Positions 1 through 13,298 of a DNA stretch of 64,000 bases are shown in pieces. Position numbers and translations under genes: made by a program. Position 1 is the first letter of the stretch. Each line of letters opens with the position of its first letter. Where the stretch lies: the NCBI GenBank assembly GCA_936450465.1, contig OW388291.1:37920656-37984655 (forward strand). The letters run 5' to 3'. The notes below the pieces were generated by a model. The model saw nothing but the letters and a program-made list of their open reading frames with translations, ran no database searches and was not told the origin of the DNA. Source of the stretch: Gibbula magus (lineage: Eukaryota; Mollusca; Gastropoda; Trochida; Trochidae).

Positions 1-2279
1 ATAACAAGGGCAACTTGAGAACAGATTTATTGGATGTGATGAGGTGCCAATCTCCCATGGTAGAGGAGATGAATTGTCTTTGATAGAGAGAGCTTGACCC
101 CAAACACTTCACCTCTTGGACTATGGAAGGTTGCTTGGCACAAGAAGGGACCAGTAGATGCTCTTGTGTCATCACATCAATCAGTGTATAGGGCCTCAAT
201 TGCTTTTTAGAGGGGAGGATTAAAAACTGTCAACGGAGAAGGGTGATATATTCTCATTTGCTTGACTATGATAAACTAATATTACATAGTTGCTATTTAA
301 GTATAATTTTAAGTGTTAACAATGAAACCATTCCAAAGGATTAAGTGAACAAGAATTGTTTTGACAACGTTTCTTCATCTTCTATAATTTCACATAAATC
401 AAGGAGAAATTTGTTAGTTAGGGGCAATTTGTCATCTTTAACTTGGTCGATGTGTAGGGTAGTTTAATCACATACCAGCTATGTATTTGATGCTCAAGGC
501 TATAACAGCATATCAGCATCTTGACATGCTCAATTATTGAAACAGGGAAGGAAATCCTTTCAGTAAATTTATCCAGCCGCTGATGCTGCTAGAATACTTG
601 TCATTAAGAACCCACAGCTCTCCCTGTATTAACCTTTGTTAATTCATCAAATATTTACCCACCGTTCTTATCTATTTTCCTGACTTCACCGGTCGGCACA
701 ATGCTATCATTAACTTAATTGTGTTTTTGAGGACCCACGGAAACACAATGAAGTGGTTGGCATTCAATTGTTTATTCCAAAGGTGATAATCAATATTAAT
801 GTTTATAAAGTTCAAGGTAGATTTTCCATATTTTCAAAGGGTGAGGATAGATATTAACCATTCATTGATGATTTAAAAGGGCACTTACAAACGTTTCTTA
901 ATTTAAAAAATTCTGACACATTCATAATAAATTCCCATTATAATAAAATGTCATTTGAAAAATGTCATATGATAATAAATTCCCATTATCATCACTCAAA
1001 ATTACAGAATTTTTCACTTTTAAAGGATCCATTTTTTCACTATTAAAGGATCCTGTATTTTTCACTTGTTCAGGATTCCTTATTTTTCACTTGGAAGGAT
1101 TCCTCAATTATGATTTCATTACACAGAACTCATGGTGTGGTAGCACTTGTGCTTTATATCAGCTCGTGTGAAATGTACATACTCTGTTGTGGGTTTGTTC
1201 CATGTTATCTTATACAGATATTGAAATAAACATGTCATAGACACATTTTGCTTGAGGTTTTCAACCTTTTTGCACTTATTAGAAATCTCTTGCATTAATT
1301 TGTTTTAAGCTGCTTCTTGAAGATAATAGTTTGCTTGCTTCTTTTAGCATTGTTTGTCTATCACAACAAAAGCCATTAGTTTCAATCTTCTTTTAATAGC
1401 TAAGTGCCTCTTATCTGAATTGTGATGTATTTTAGTGTTGCAATGATTTAGTATAAAAGCTTTGAAGGTTATTAATAACATTTGAGTAATATCTGATTGT
1501 TTAATCTCGAATTGTCCAATAATAAATCAAAGGAAAACATGTTAGAATATGTTATAAATTATGTTATGGAATAAGATAAGGATTTTAACGATTGTTTATA
1601 ATGTCAGAATCATGTTCATCAAAATTTCTTTCAAATGATATTATAAATGTTCACTCTTTATGAAAACACCAAAATCTGTCAAAATATCTCTTTCAAGCAC
1701 AATAAAATGTACTGAACAACAATCTTTGTCTTTGATGGATTGGAAAAACATTTCTACTTGTAAAGCTATAGAATTCATTATGTCAATATTACACTTCACA
1801 CATTAAACCCAAAACTAGGTAGAGATGCAACCACTTTCAAGATACTTTCCTCTTAAATAGAGGGTTCTATCAGGGCATTTTTGTGGAAATGAAATTTGAT
1901 GGGACATTCCTGTTTTTAATTAACATATATGTCATTAATACATGATTATAACACAATTCAGTTGAAACATATAACTGAGGTTCATGTTTTGATGCCTTTA
2001 GATTATCAAATTGGCAGACAATAACGCTCACACGTCAAAAATAAAAGAAAAACAAGCAGACAGAGTCAGCCATATCCCCCGCCTTTGGGAAAATTTATTG
2101 AAGAATAGTTGTTGAATAACAGTGACTATGAACCTTCTCCTTATAGCCTGATGGCAGGATGGATGATGATTTGTTGACTCAGCAGGGCAGGGATGCCACT
2201 CCCTGTAAGGTTTGTAACATATCAAAACAACCTTAACCTACCAAATATAAGGTTTATTGCAACTGATGGTTATCATTTG
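1..2279. other. non-coding, no gene seen
   Basis: AT-rich sequence with short ORFs only. A small repetition of TTTTTCACTTNNAAGGATCC lies at 1010-1110. No conserved exon recognised. Confidence 0.6.
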
Positions 2280-2490
2280 GTGATGAACAAGATGAAAATA
2301 GGTTTTTTAGGTTGTGAGCAAAGCCAAAGAGTTTGCACACAAAATTTCAGCTCCTTAGACCAAGTGGTTCTGGAGAAGAAGACAAAATGCAAAAAGTTTA
2401 CAGACGGACGGATGGACGGACGGACGAACGCCGGACACCTTGCCATGCCATAAGCCCATCGGGCCTTTCAGGCTAGATTAGCTAAAAATA
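2280..2490 (+). repeat. tandem-core repeat element, short copy with GACG run
   Basis: Contains one core unit (GATGAAAATAGG ... GGAGAAGAAG) of the family seen at 40811-41984, then a GACG-type run at 2401-2428 and the shared tail CATAAGCCCATCGGGCCTTT. Core plus ACGG-type microsatellite plus unique tail matches the layout of bivalve pearl / Helentron-associated elements (family knowledge). Confidence 0.7.
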
Positions 2491-3060
2491 CATCCATGGC
2501 AGTTTTTGAGTTCTGCTCCGGAAACTAATTATTAATGGTAAATGGAAATGGTAAAAAATAAAACAAATTAAAAATTGTGAAGAAGTTGAAAACCCCAAAA
2601 GGCACATCTACACATGATGACTGTTCCACACACAAGGTTTCGTTTAGCTATGTCTTATAGTTTTCGAGTTCTGATCCGGAAACAAAATTCTAAGTTACAT
2701 TTCCATGGAAACGGTCAAAATAAATAACTCGAAGAAGTTGAAAACCCCAAAAGGCACATCTACACATGATAAATGGTCCACACACCAAGTTTCGTTGAGA
2801 TATGTTTATTGTTTTCGAGTTCTGATCCGGAATGAATTCTATTACATTTCCATGGAAATGGTAAAAAAAAATTACTCGAAGAAGTTGAAAACCCCAAAAG
2901 GCACATCTACACATGATGATTGTTCCACACACCAAGTTTTGTTAAGATATGTCTTACAGTTTTCGAGTTCTGCTCCGGAAACAAAATCGAGACAGACGGA
3001 CGGACGGACGGAGCCCATTTCAATATCCCCCCCAACTATGTTGGCGGGGGATAATGAGAG
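2491..3060 (+). repeat. tandem-core repeat element (147-152 bp unit) with ACGG run and terminal hairpin
   Basis: Three to four copies of a unit containing GAAAACCCCAAAAGGCACAT at 2587, 2739 and 2887, with TTTTCGAGTTCTGATCCGG between units. It ends in an ACGG run (2994-3012) and a strong hairpin at 3024-3053 (TATCCCCC...GGGGGATA). Short ORFs over it on both strands are repeat shadows. Confidence 0.8.
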
Positions 3061-3544
3061 GTGAAGCCATTCATCTGTGCTGCAAATGTAGAAAGCTTGG
3101 CAATGGCTAAACATGACATTGTTGATCATTCTTATCATACATTATTTGTTACTTTGTGGAAATTCTATCAATGTATATGTTTTATTAATACCAAGATGCA
3201 AAATTAGTTTTTTTTTTATAAAATAGCATTTCTTATCATTTTAAAAAACCAATATGGTGGATATTCCTGATAGAACACATTCTTTAAATTGAGATACCAA
3301 TGAGAGTCAAGCACTTGAAGACAGGAGCTGTCAAGATACAACACCAATCAAGATAAAATAGGCTTTGAGAAAACATGTCTCCATCTCCCTGGAGAGGCAG
3401 GTTTCTCATCACTATTCCACTGTACAGAGCTTCATCAAGAGTATCTAGTCATATGGCAGACAATCAGAGGTGCATGTTTGGCAAATATGACACATCATTA
3501 AAACAATAAGAGCACATTTGTATAGCAGCTTTTCCATGCTCAAG

Positions 3545-3816
3545 GATGCTTAAAGCACAACCTTTTGTATTATTACCCAGAAGGCATTGTACTTTTGCTG
3601 CTGCTGATTAGCGCTCCATATAGGTTCGTACTCCCCTATGTTCAGGTACTCATTTAACAGCTGGGTGGACTGAGTGCAATGTGGATGAAGTGCCTTGCCC
3701 AGGGACTCAACACAGTCTGAGGCCCAGGTCACACATTATTGGTGTCTCCACCGGGGTCCGAACCCGGACCTCTGGCATTAGAAGCAAGCATGCTAACCAC
3801 TACACGACTATGTTCC
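3545..3816 (-). mobile_element. tRNA-derived SINE, family B
   Basis: On the minus strand, a tRNA-like head has an A-box-like TAGTGGTTAGCATGC and a B-box GGTTCGGACCC. A body follows with GGGCAAGGCACTTCATCCAC, a core shared by several invertebrate SINEs, and an AT-rich tail near 3550-3575. Single copy of this family in the window. Confidence 0.75.
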
Positions 3817-5929
3817 ATTAATTATTATGAAGTGTGATTCTGGGCCATTTTTATAAAAGATATAGTTTCTACTTTAATTTTATTTTAAACATTTAAAGAT
3901 TAAGGTGTTGAATCAATTAGTACCCAGTGAGTGGCCAATTTACTGGAATCAAAATAATCAGGAATAACCTGGGATAGCCTCTTATTTAAGATGGGCAATT
4001 CTAGAATATAGAAAGAATCTAAGGACCTGGTATGCAATGGTTATTCAAAACACATTAGATGAGATGCAGATTTGTCCATGAAACATGTAAATCGTACTAA
4101 GTTATTAGAATTGAATAATATTTACATACATCAGGCCCAAAGGTTTCCAATTTATTTAACTAATGTGTTAGATCAAGAGCAAGTTTTACAATAATTGGAA
4201 TAATTGAGAAGACATACTTAAGCAGAACATTCAATTACCATTGATTGATTAATCTACTTCAAATACTCTCATCGACTTACAATTCTTTAGTGCTACCTGG
4301 TAACTTTCAATTTTTTGTTGCTCCAAAATGATTACAAGACATTAAATATGTATTTTAACAGGAAGAAAGTGTCCGCACCCAAATTGATTATTAGGTTTGA
4401 GATCTTGTGATCTTCAGTAAGAAACATCAAAGCAAAAGAATGATATTTTAAAAATCTTTCACATTTATCAAGCTGAGTTATTTTCCTTGAGTATACTGTA
4501 GTTTGTTTAATATGATGTTTGGAAGTAGTTACATACATGTTTGAGTAAAAGAAGTTCTTGATCAGAAAATTAATATATTACAGGTGTTCCAGTGTACTGT
4601 TATTGGACATATCAAACCCTGTAATTGTTCATATATCCCTCAAATAGAGAGATAATTTAGACAGCACTCTGTGATCATGCCTATCTCATCCACCAGGGCA
4701 TATTCAGGTTAACAATGCTATTCAATACAATAGAGGGAATATATTGGTGATGTTTATATAAATTCAATTAATCAAACATTCTTCGACAGGCTAAATGGTA
4801 TACACATTGAAAAACTGAGATATTTTATTGAACATTCATACAGGAAAGAGTTTAGACAACTTGAAAATGGACATAGAGAGTATGAAAAATATTGTGTTAT
4901 CAAAAAAAGAGTTATATATATCTCCTTTCGACAATAAACATAGTAATTGTAAAATGTTGTAAATGTGAAATACATGTTTTATGAGAGAGGGTGCTGGATA
5001 AATTCAAATAAACTATATATAACAATCATTGTTATAAATATGGATGATGCACAAACAAATCTAAAACTAATCTGTAACAGGGTTACTCTGAAACATAATA
5101 TACTCACCAGAAAAAGTTAAAACTTCAAAACTTTATGAGATAGGTTTTTCTATAAATATTCTATTTATCAATATGGTGCATTCTCAGAAAGAACCATATT
5201 ATCTTAATTATATTGAAGGTGTTATCGTGACGGGAGAATGAAGTCCACTGACGATGTTTATGAGGAGAAAATCTGCCCTGTTGACAACTAATCTCTCAGT
5301 ATGAGGGGACTATTGATTCTGAGGATGGTCAAAACACTGCTGTGTTTAACTGGTGTCGACAAGAGGAGCTCTAGAACCTTGTCCTTCACACTGAGCAGAT
5401 TGGTCGAATAGATAACTTGAAAATATGCTTCATTGTTATTTGGTGGTCCCTAAAATTTTGGCTTTGAATGCTTGACCATCTGAAATCATAAAACCGTTTC
5501 CCGAACTAAACAAGACAAAAGTGAGCAATGCTCTGCTTGCAGTACTGAACATCTTCAATATTGCATTGATTTTATAAAAACATACAGAGGCTATCATGTC
5601 AGTGAATGACAATCATTTTCAATGGACACTCCTCAGTTGTAAACCCTAAAAGGAACAACATAGTTAACATCCATACCATTTGAAAAGAAACATAGTCAGA
5701 CAAATTTTTGAAACCCCTACAAGGCACAACACCACCATATATGTTACCAATACAAAATTTAAAGTTTCTAAGTTGTAAAGTTTTTGTGTTAGGCTCAAGA
5801 AACAGTTGTAGACACACAGACAGACACACAGAGAGAGGGTATCCTATTGCCTTTTAAACTTACAGCACAAACAACACTGCAGAATAGTTATCAAATGAAG
5901 AAATAATATTTGCATATCAAAAATGTCTT
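3817..5929. other. non-coding, no gene seen
   Basis: No recognisable exon or structured repeat. A short CACAGACAGACACACAGAGA run lies at 5815-5836, of the kind that ends tandem-core elements. Confidence 0.55.
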
Positions 5930-7260
5930 TCCTTCAATGCCCAACATGGTTTACACAGTGCAGCCTGAACTATACATTCAAGACCCGTTCAAGTCAATGG
6001 CAACTTTCCCTATGTACGCAAGATCATCAATATATCCACGTGTACTCAGCAACACCAATAGTTATGTGTAGTCAACAACGTCTGTATGTACTTTACACTA
6101 CCAATAATGTTGTGTACTCAACAACACCAACATCGTGTGAACTCCTCACTTTGCAGATGAGACATTGAACATTGAACATTGATTGAAGCAAAGTGTGATC
6201 CAGAGTTCACCGATGATGACAAGATGAAATCAGACAGCAGGGATCGGGCATGTTTCAACAATTCATCATTCTATTAATGTTTTGACAATATCATTTTCCT
6301 GCTGTGAAAGCTGGATGAGATTAAGAAAAAACAATTTATGGAATAAGAAAGAAAAGTAAACATTAACGCTGAATTTCTTATCAGAGTCAACTCTCTGTAA
6401 CTCCCAATATCATATTTATATCCCATATGAGATATCCTTAGTGCCATAAAAACACATGATAAGTATCTTAATCATTAAAAGAAATATCTTTTAGATCTTT
6501 CTTGTTTCAAAATAGCCTACATATGAGTAATTCGGCCAACAATCTTAGATTTGAGTATCCTGGGGTAATAACTATCAATTCTACTTGTGAATGATTTATA
6601 TGAAGCAGGAAGAACACTAATGAAAAAGTATAAGAAACTGTCAAAATCATCAAAATTTAAGAACAAGTTTGTATACCTATAATTACTTAAATATTATGAA
6701 AGAGTACATAATATAAAGACAGCATTATATAAATGGTTCACTGAGAAAGACAACCATAAAGCACTAAAAGGGGATTGTAAGTTATTATGGTTAATTACCT
6801 TATTGTCATGTTAAAGAATTGAAATAAGTTTAATTTAAGTAAAGGTTGCTTTGTGAAAGGCACCCCTATAGTGCTCAATTGGACCCTCCCAACCCGATAC
6901 TGACTAAAGTACTTGTTCGATGCCTGTTTGCTCAATATGTTCCTTATCAATGTATTGTATACCATCTACATCATTGTATACTTAACACCCTTAATATGCA
7001 TATGTATTCATCAATATGATTATCTCCATATACTTTACACCACTAATATCTATATGTACTCTAAGGCACCAATATAGTGTGAACTCCCCACTCTGTAGAT
7101 GAGACACTGAACTGGTAACATTGATTGCAGCAAAGAGTGATCCCGAGTTCAGCTACCACAGCGTGACAAGTTTGTCTATGATGAGGGAATCAAGTAAGAC
7201 TTGAAGGATAAGACAGATTCAACAATTCATCATTCGTCCCATCACACATGGTCGCCAGAA
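5930..7260 (+). repeat. pair of diverged ~330 bp duplicates (5930-6275 and 6900-7240)
   Basis: Both copies run through GTGTGAACTCC.CACT, CAGATGAGACA and AACATTGATTG.AGCAAAG.GTGATCC to AACAATTCATCATTC, about 950 bp apart. Strongly diverged. No reading frame is conserved between them, so an 81-codon ORF in the first copy is not supported. Confidence 0.5.
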
Positions 7261-10200
7261 GTGCCTCAATTACCCCGAAAAACTTAGATCCTTGCGGGAC
7301 CATAATCCAATAGAACCTAATTGATCAATCAGGTGCATAATTCAAACTTGCTTCTTCAACCTTACCAAGAAAAGGAGACATATTTGTGAAAGGCAGACAC
7401 ATTTAGGGGGAAAACAAGGTTTACTTCATTGAATCAGAGCCAATTAAGACAAGATTTTTATAAATGCGAGAAATGATACGAACATGAAGTTTGATATGCC
7501 TGGCAGCTGCATGATCCTTCATCAAAAATATTTTTATGAAATTGATTGGGTTGTATAAGAATCAGTTTTGGTAACTTGGCAGATTTGGATTTGAAGAACA
7601 ATGATCTGATATGAAAGTTTTGAGGTTTTAGTTTACAACATTTTGAGGAATCATGTTTGAAAAATGTCAAAAAGCACTACAGCCTTTCAAAATGATGAAG
7701 TTACAGATGTTTGATAAAGTGCTAAAATAGTGACAAAAGTTCAAACCTTTCATCCCATTATGATTTATTTTCTGATAACATAAAAATTGGACACCAAGCG
7801 TCATATTTCTCTATTCTCCTAGAGTACATATTATAAAATCTGATAGCAGTTTAATGTACTGGTGTCAAAATAAATCTCAATTTTCAGACCATTATAGAAA
7901 TTAACATTGTCTCATAAAAACTGTATCTTTAAATTCTGTTTCCAGGAACAATATGATAAACAAATGTTCAAATATCAAAAATCGAATTACATTGTTTTTC
8001 TGTAAATGAGAGCTTGTTTTATAATTACCTATTAACTGTGGGATTCTTATGGTACATAAAAAGATGATAGTCAAACTGAACAAAACATCAATAAAAATTT
8101 ACTACAATGTATAAGACACATTGTCAATAAAGATAATCCTCAAATTCTATATCAAAGAAGAATATTGGCCTTGACTGTTTATATAAACGATTGTCAAACC
8201 TTTGATTGCTGCAAAGGAAGATTGGTCAACAGTTCAAACACTAGTATGGTCTGTAGGACTATAAGTCTTACTGTGTATGGTCTTTCCTGATGTTTCAAGA
8301 ACCAAGATAAGTTAATACCTGATGTGGAGATGAAAAACTGTCAAGAAGGCTTCAGAGAACTTTGAGTGGAAGAATATGAATTTTGGGACATTGTTAGTAA
8401 TAAGTTAATCCCCTCTTCTCAAGAACTTCTCTTCACATGTATATTTCTGGTAAAGTAGGGGATCAATATATGTATGCACTTCATGGTGAAGATACTCTAT
8501 CTACCTTTACGAAAAAAATGGACATAGTTAAAGATTAATTCTCGGGCAACAGATTTTATGGGAACAAAGAATGACAACAGAGGTACACAAGTACAAATTA
8601 GTTTGGATGTTCTGTCAGTATACAAAATGGAAGCACACTTTTCTAACAGACTTATATTTTTGGTGAACAAATTAATGATTGGTTTTAGCAATAATGACGA
8701 GGCTAATTAAAATAGAAAATGTAAATGACTGTTGCATAGACAAATAACATTGATCCAAGTACATAATCCACTATTTCATTTAGCCTAAGACATTCCTATC
8801 AACTTAATTACTGGAACTTTATTTTGATGACCGGACTTCACCTTTTTTTCATATATATATTATTTATCTCACATATTTTCATGAATACATTACTCAAACT
8901 GCATTCACCATTACAAAGTGTCTTCAAACTGACATTAGAGTGACCAGTTTGTCATTATGCCATAAAAGGGCAGCATTTTGTAATCAATTGACAACACAGT
9001 GACATCAAAAGAGTATGAATCAAAGAATCAAAGAATCAAGAATATGATATCAAGATGAACTATTAACAGATATTTAAGCTTAAAGAAGAACAAAAAGGAA
9101 AACATTGAGAAAATGAAAAAAAAAAATTATTTATAAATACATAAATGTACTACTTGTGAGATAGGATTCTTAAAATGTTATTGTTTTATCTAAATTAACA
9201 GAATTAAGAGAAATATCTATAATTTTAAATAGCATTTGACTTGAATGTTGAAGTGAACCCATATCTGTATGAAAAAACCCTCCTGATTACTTCAGTCAGG
9301 CACATTATAAGGATAGGACAATTTGTGTAAGATTCCAACCACTGTTCCTATTGAGTGAATACCCACAAGTTGTTGTTTCTGATAGAAAATATCTATAAAT
9401 GAAATGAAATATTGAAAACGGAGAGAAGACTGCAAAAAATCTCAAGTTAAATTTGACATGAAAATTTACCACGTAGGTTTTCTAAAGAAAACTAATGCTT
9501 GCAAGATTTCACCCTTAAATCTTAATTGATCCAATCTGTTTTTATTCAAACTGCCTCCGGCCGTGGTGTTGAAGTAAAATAGGTGTAAAAACAGTTCCAC
9601 TTGACGCATTGGAAGCAAAGTAAACTTGATCTCCAATAAATTGATTTCTACTTGCAGTAATGATCAAATTTAAAGATTTGATTGCTTAGTGGCAGCATCC
9701 ACATTTGATGGCTGCAGAAATGGGAACATCATGAAATGGATAGACATATACAAAACCAAATAGAATGGAGCTCTTAGGAGGAACAGCAGGCAACAGACTG
9801 AAGCGCTCATGCTTGAAAGTAGACCAGAAAATGTAATATACTTGCCATGTTTCAAGCACAACTGACACCAATATAGGTGGTGGATTTCTGCTGCTGTATT
9901 GGTCTTCAGACCTACACGGTTTAGTGATTGAGTGAAAATATATTCTGGTTGGTCTACACATGATCTCTGGATCGTTTTTTTACCCTTCAATTATCCCTTG
10001 ATCTCTACATGTCAACACTTGAAAGGAAGCTGACACATTTTTAAACCCACTAGCCAAACCTTAGATTCCCAAATGTATACCTTGTTGAAAATGTTCATGA
10101 ACAGAGGATAAGTTATCACATTTTGAGAATCCTCTTTTTATCAAGGTTCTATTTTATTCCATCTACTAAAAGTTAAGATTTCACCTTTTACTAAGTTTAC

Positions 10201-12091
10201 ATGTAACCATGGTGGTAACATTATTTTAATTTTCAAGAAACATAGTAATAATTGGGTGCTTATGTAAGGGCATGATATAAGCCAAATCCTGTCATCAGCT
10301 AGCTGATATTGGTATGAAAATGAAAAAACAATGCTTCTTGAGATATCCTGTTAACGACAGACAGACTGACAGACCGATATGTATTCAGTATAGTCCTCTG
10401 GCATAATTCTTAGAAAAATAATAAGATCATATTGCATTACAAATTCATATATCGTAGATCTGTGATTCTCGCCATCAAAGTATAGAAAAAGACATAAATT
10501 ATTAATGATATTGACATTATTACTTTGTAAAATGGATACAGTTATTTTAGAGTCCTTTGACATACACTTGGTCCACGGTACATATTTTTCCTCATGCACT
10601 TTGTCATTTGACTTACTTTCAGTATTACCGCCAAAATCAAATGTGTCAAAACAAATCAAATTGAAAATTTTCTTTACAATTGAGAAATGTATCAAAATTC
10701 AGAATCATTCGAAGATGGTAATAATTGTATAATCCTAAATTGAATTGCTATTCAAAACCTATAGTGCTAAACATATTTGAAGAATGGTAACATAAAACTG
10801 AGCTTATAATTCACATTTCCATGTGAGTCCCGTAGCCACCTTAAAACCATCCTTAAAGTAAAGATATGGCTTTTAATACAGTCTATTGTGTAGATATTAT
10901 TATGATTAGGAATTAACTGATCAAATGTTATTGATTAATTTACAGCATAAATTTTCAATTGTTATTGATGGACACAAATCCAGGCATTCCATCATAATCA
11001 TTCTGATCAAATTCTATTTTATTCATAACAATTAAATCTTTCAATGCATAAAACTGTCAAAAGCAATCATAAACTTACATTTATGAATGTTTGGAAAATA
11101 ATATGAGACTTTATTACAAGATTTCACTGAAAAACATGATTGCCTTATGAGCTGACCACCCTCACTCATCAATGCACCAAATGAAAGTTTTATTCAAATA
11201 TAAAAATGTTAATAACATAAAATAAAGCATAGATTCTAGGATAAAGTCAATTTCATGAATCATATATTTCAATAATTACTTTGACTTATTGGAGACTTGC
11301 CTTAATAATTCAGTTGGCCTTCTCTATATTTCAAAATCGATGAAATAACCTGAAGCTCAAGAATTCTAGATTTCTCAGAAACTATTTTGGAATTGTGTGG
11401 TCTCCTGCTTAAGGGTCTATGGACATATCAACAGTATCCTTCATCTGGTACAGCTAATAGAGTGGCAAAACGGAGTCATTAACGATCTGACCAGCCTCTT
11501 ATTTCATTAAGGTGGCACTTTCAGGACTACACTGGACTGTTCTCCCAGACAAGTTCTGAACTTGCCGGAAATATCAGCCAATCATCTGTGCAAAACACAG
11601 GCTGGACGTCAAATATCACTCTTAAAGGGTTGCGGAATCAGAAGCTGAAGGGAACCTATTCATTATAGTGACCATTCTTTACCAAGACCGGTAACAAAAT
11701 AACTTTTCAATCCAGACTTTTGGAGTTTTTTTGGCCAAATATTCCAATAAAAAACTCATGATAGGACAAACTGGCTTTTTACTTTTCTGCTGGAACTATA
11801 AATGAATCACAGTGGACTACATGTAAAACAATTCCCTAATGCACTGTGTTATTCAGTTGTAATTACTCATGAATGTGAAAATACTCCAATTTATACATAC
11901 AACCTAAAATAGTATGACAAGAATTATATAAGTGATGGCATTTAAACAACTTAAATGTTCTAAAAGATTGTTTGACAGGATGTTCCTCCAAATTAAAGGT
12001 TTGTTAATTTCATTCCAAATTTAAAGATATGAACGTTTTTAGTTTTAAATGTTTTGACATGTATGTATCTATCAGCTATTTACATGCTTTT
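7261..12091. other. non-coding, no gene seen
   Basis: Short ORFs only. Two overlapping minus-strand ORFs at 9670-9990 show no recognised domain. GACAGACAGACTGACAGACC at 10356-10375 resembles the terminal microsatellite of tandem-core elements. Confidence 0.55.
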
Positions 12092-13298
12092 TAGGTCTTC
12101 AAGACGAATGTTTGGAAGACCTATTGTTCTTATCCGGATTTTTTTCTTCTTCTTATCATTATTATTTGCACTATTTGGTGATGCAGATTCTGAAGTAACA
12201 GCTAGACTGATTTTCATGAAATTTTCAGGCATCATAGCCTGTGACAAAAACTAGCCCGGTACGTTGGCCGATTTTTTTTTTGGACTTTTTTCTTGAGTTA
12301 TCTCCTCTTGAAGTTGAAACTTCAAACCTCAATAGCTCGAAAACTAATTAAGATATTTTCACAACACTTTCACCATAATGTGGGCAACAATATTCCCCAT
12401 TGGTTAGACCTATAGCCGTTTTCTGCCGTAATAATATACTTTTTTGCTGTTTAAAAAAACAGAATGTTTTTTGCACTTCCGCGGTTTTGAGGGTACACGT
12501 CTTTGAAAATCTTCTCCTAAAAAATGGCAATACATACAGCTATGTATCATAGCTCAATGTGAAGCGAAAATGCTGAACAAAATAAAATCGCCCGATTTTG
12601 GAATTTCGATTTGGTATTTGAGGAATTCTCCTTTGAAAATAGTCATTTTTAAAAAGTGTGAATTCGGTCTCATGTTCAAAAGGGGATTACTCTGTAGGAA
12701 ATGAAGATATGTCAAAGATACCTATTGCAATCGGATCCAAATACGTTACGGAACATTTCTGTTGAACATCTATATCATGTAAAAGTTGATAGTTTTGCCA
12801 CAATTTAACCATTGGCCCTAAAATATAAAATTCTGTGATTTTGAGACTTTTTGAGAGGTATATTCATTGTAGAATTTGTGGAAACGTCATTTTAGTAAGG
12901 ACAATAACGTTCAAGCATGTGTATGTCATAGTTTACATTTGACAAATCATAGAAGATTGTCATTTTGTATTTTCTTGAGCATTGAGAAGAACATAACACA
13001 TTGATTATGTACACAATCAAAATGATGATTACGTGGACATAAAAGCACAACATTTTCTATGTTACACCTTATCATGAAAATATTAACCGTTTTGTCATAA
13101 TGATGAAGAATAATGTAGCGGTTCAATAATGAGTAATTTTCACTTCTGAGGAGTGTTTTCTTTGGATTTTTTTGGCGAAAAAAATACTGAAGATAGAGAT
13201 ATGCTTGATAGGTCATTTTAAAGAAGAAAAGCTGATTAATTAAAGGGGATTTAAGTCAAACATGGGGTTCAAGGTCAAGCAAGAGTCTTGAAGACCTA
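12092..13298. mobile_element. 1.2 kb non-coding element with 14 bp inverted termini
   Basis: Perfect inverted repeats TAGGTCTTCAAGAC (12092-12105) and GTCTTGAAGACCTA (13285-13298). Just outside the right repeat is a hairpin ATTGCC-CTGT-GGCAAT followed by CCTAGT, reminiscent of a Helitron/Helentron 3' end (hairpin then CTAG|T). No transposase or Rep/Hel ORF. Non-autonomous. Confidence 0.6.

Noticed and set aside
9670..9990. Two overlapping minus-strand ORFs (106 and 91 codons)
   Set aside because: Different frames over the same DNA, no recognised motif and no splice context, so neither can be preferred.
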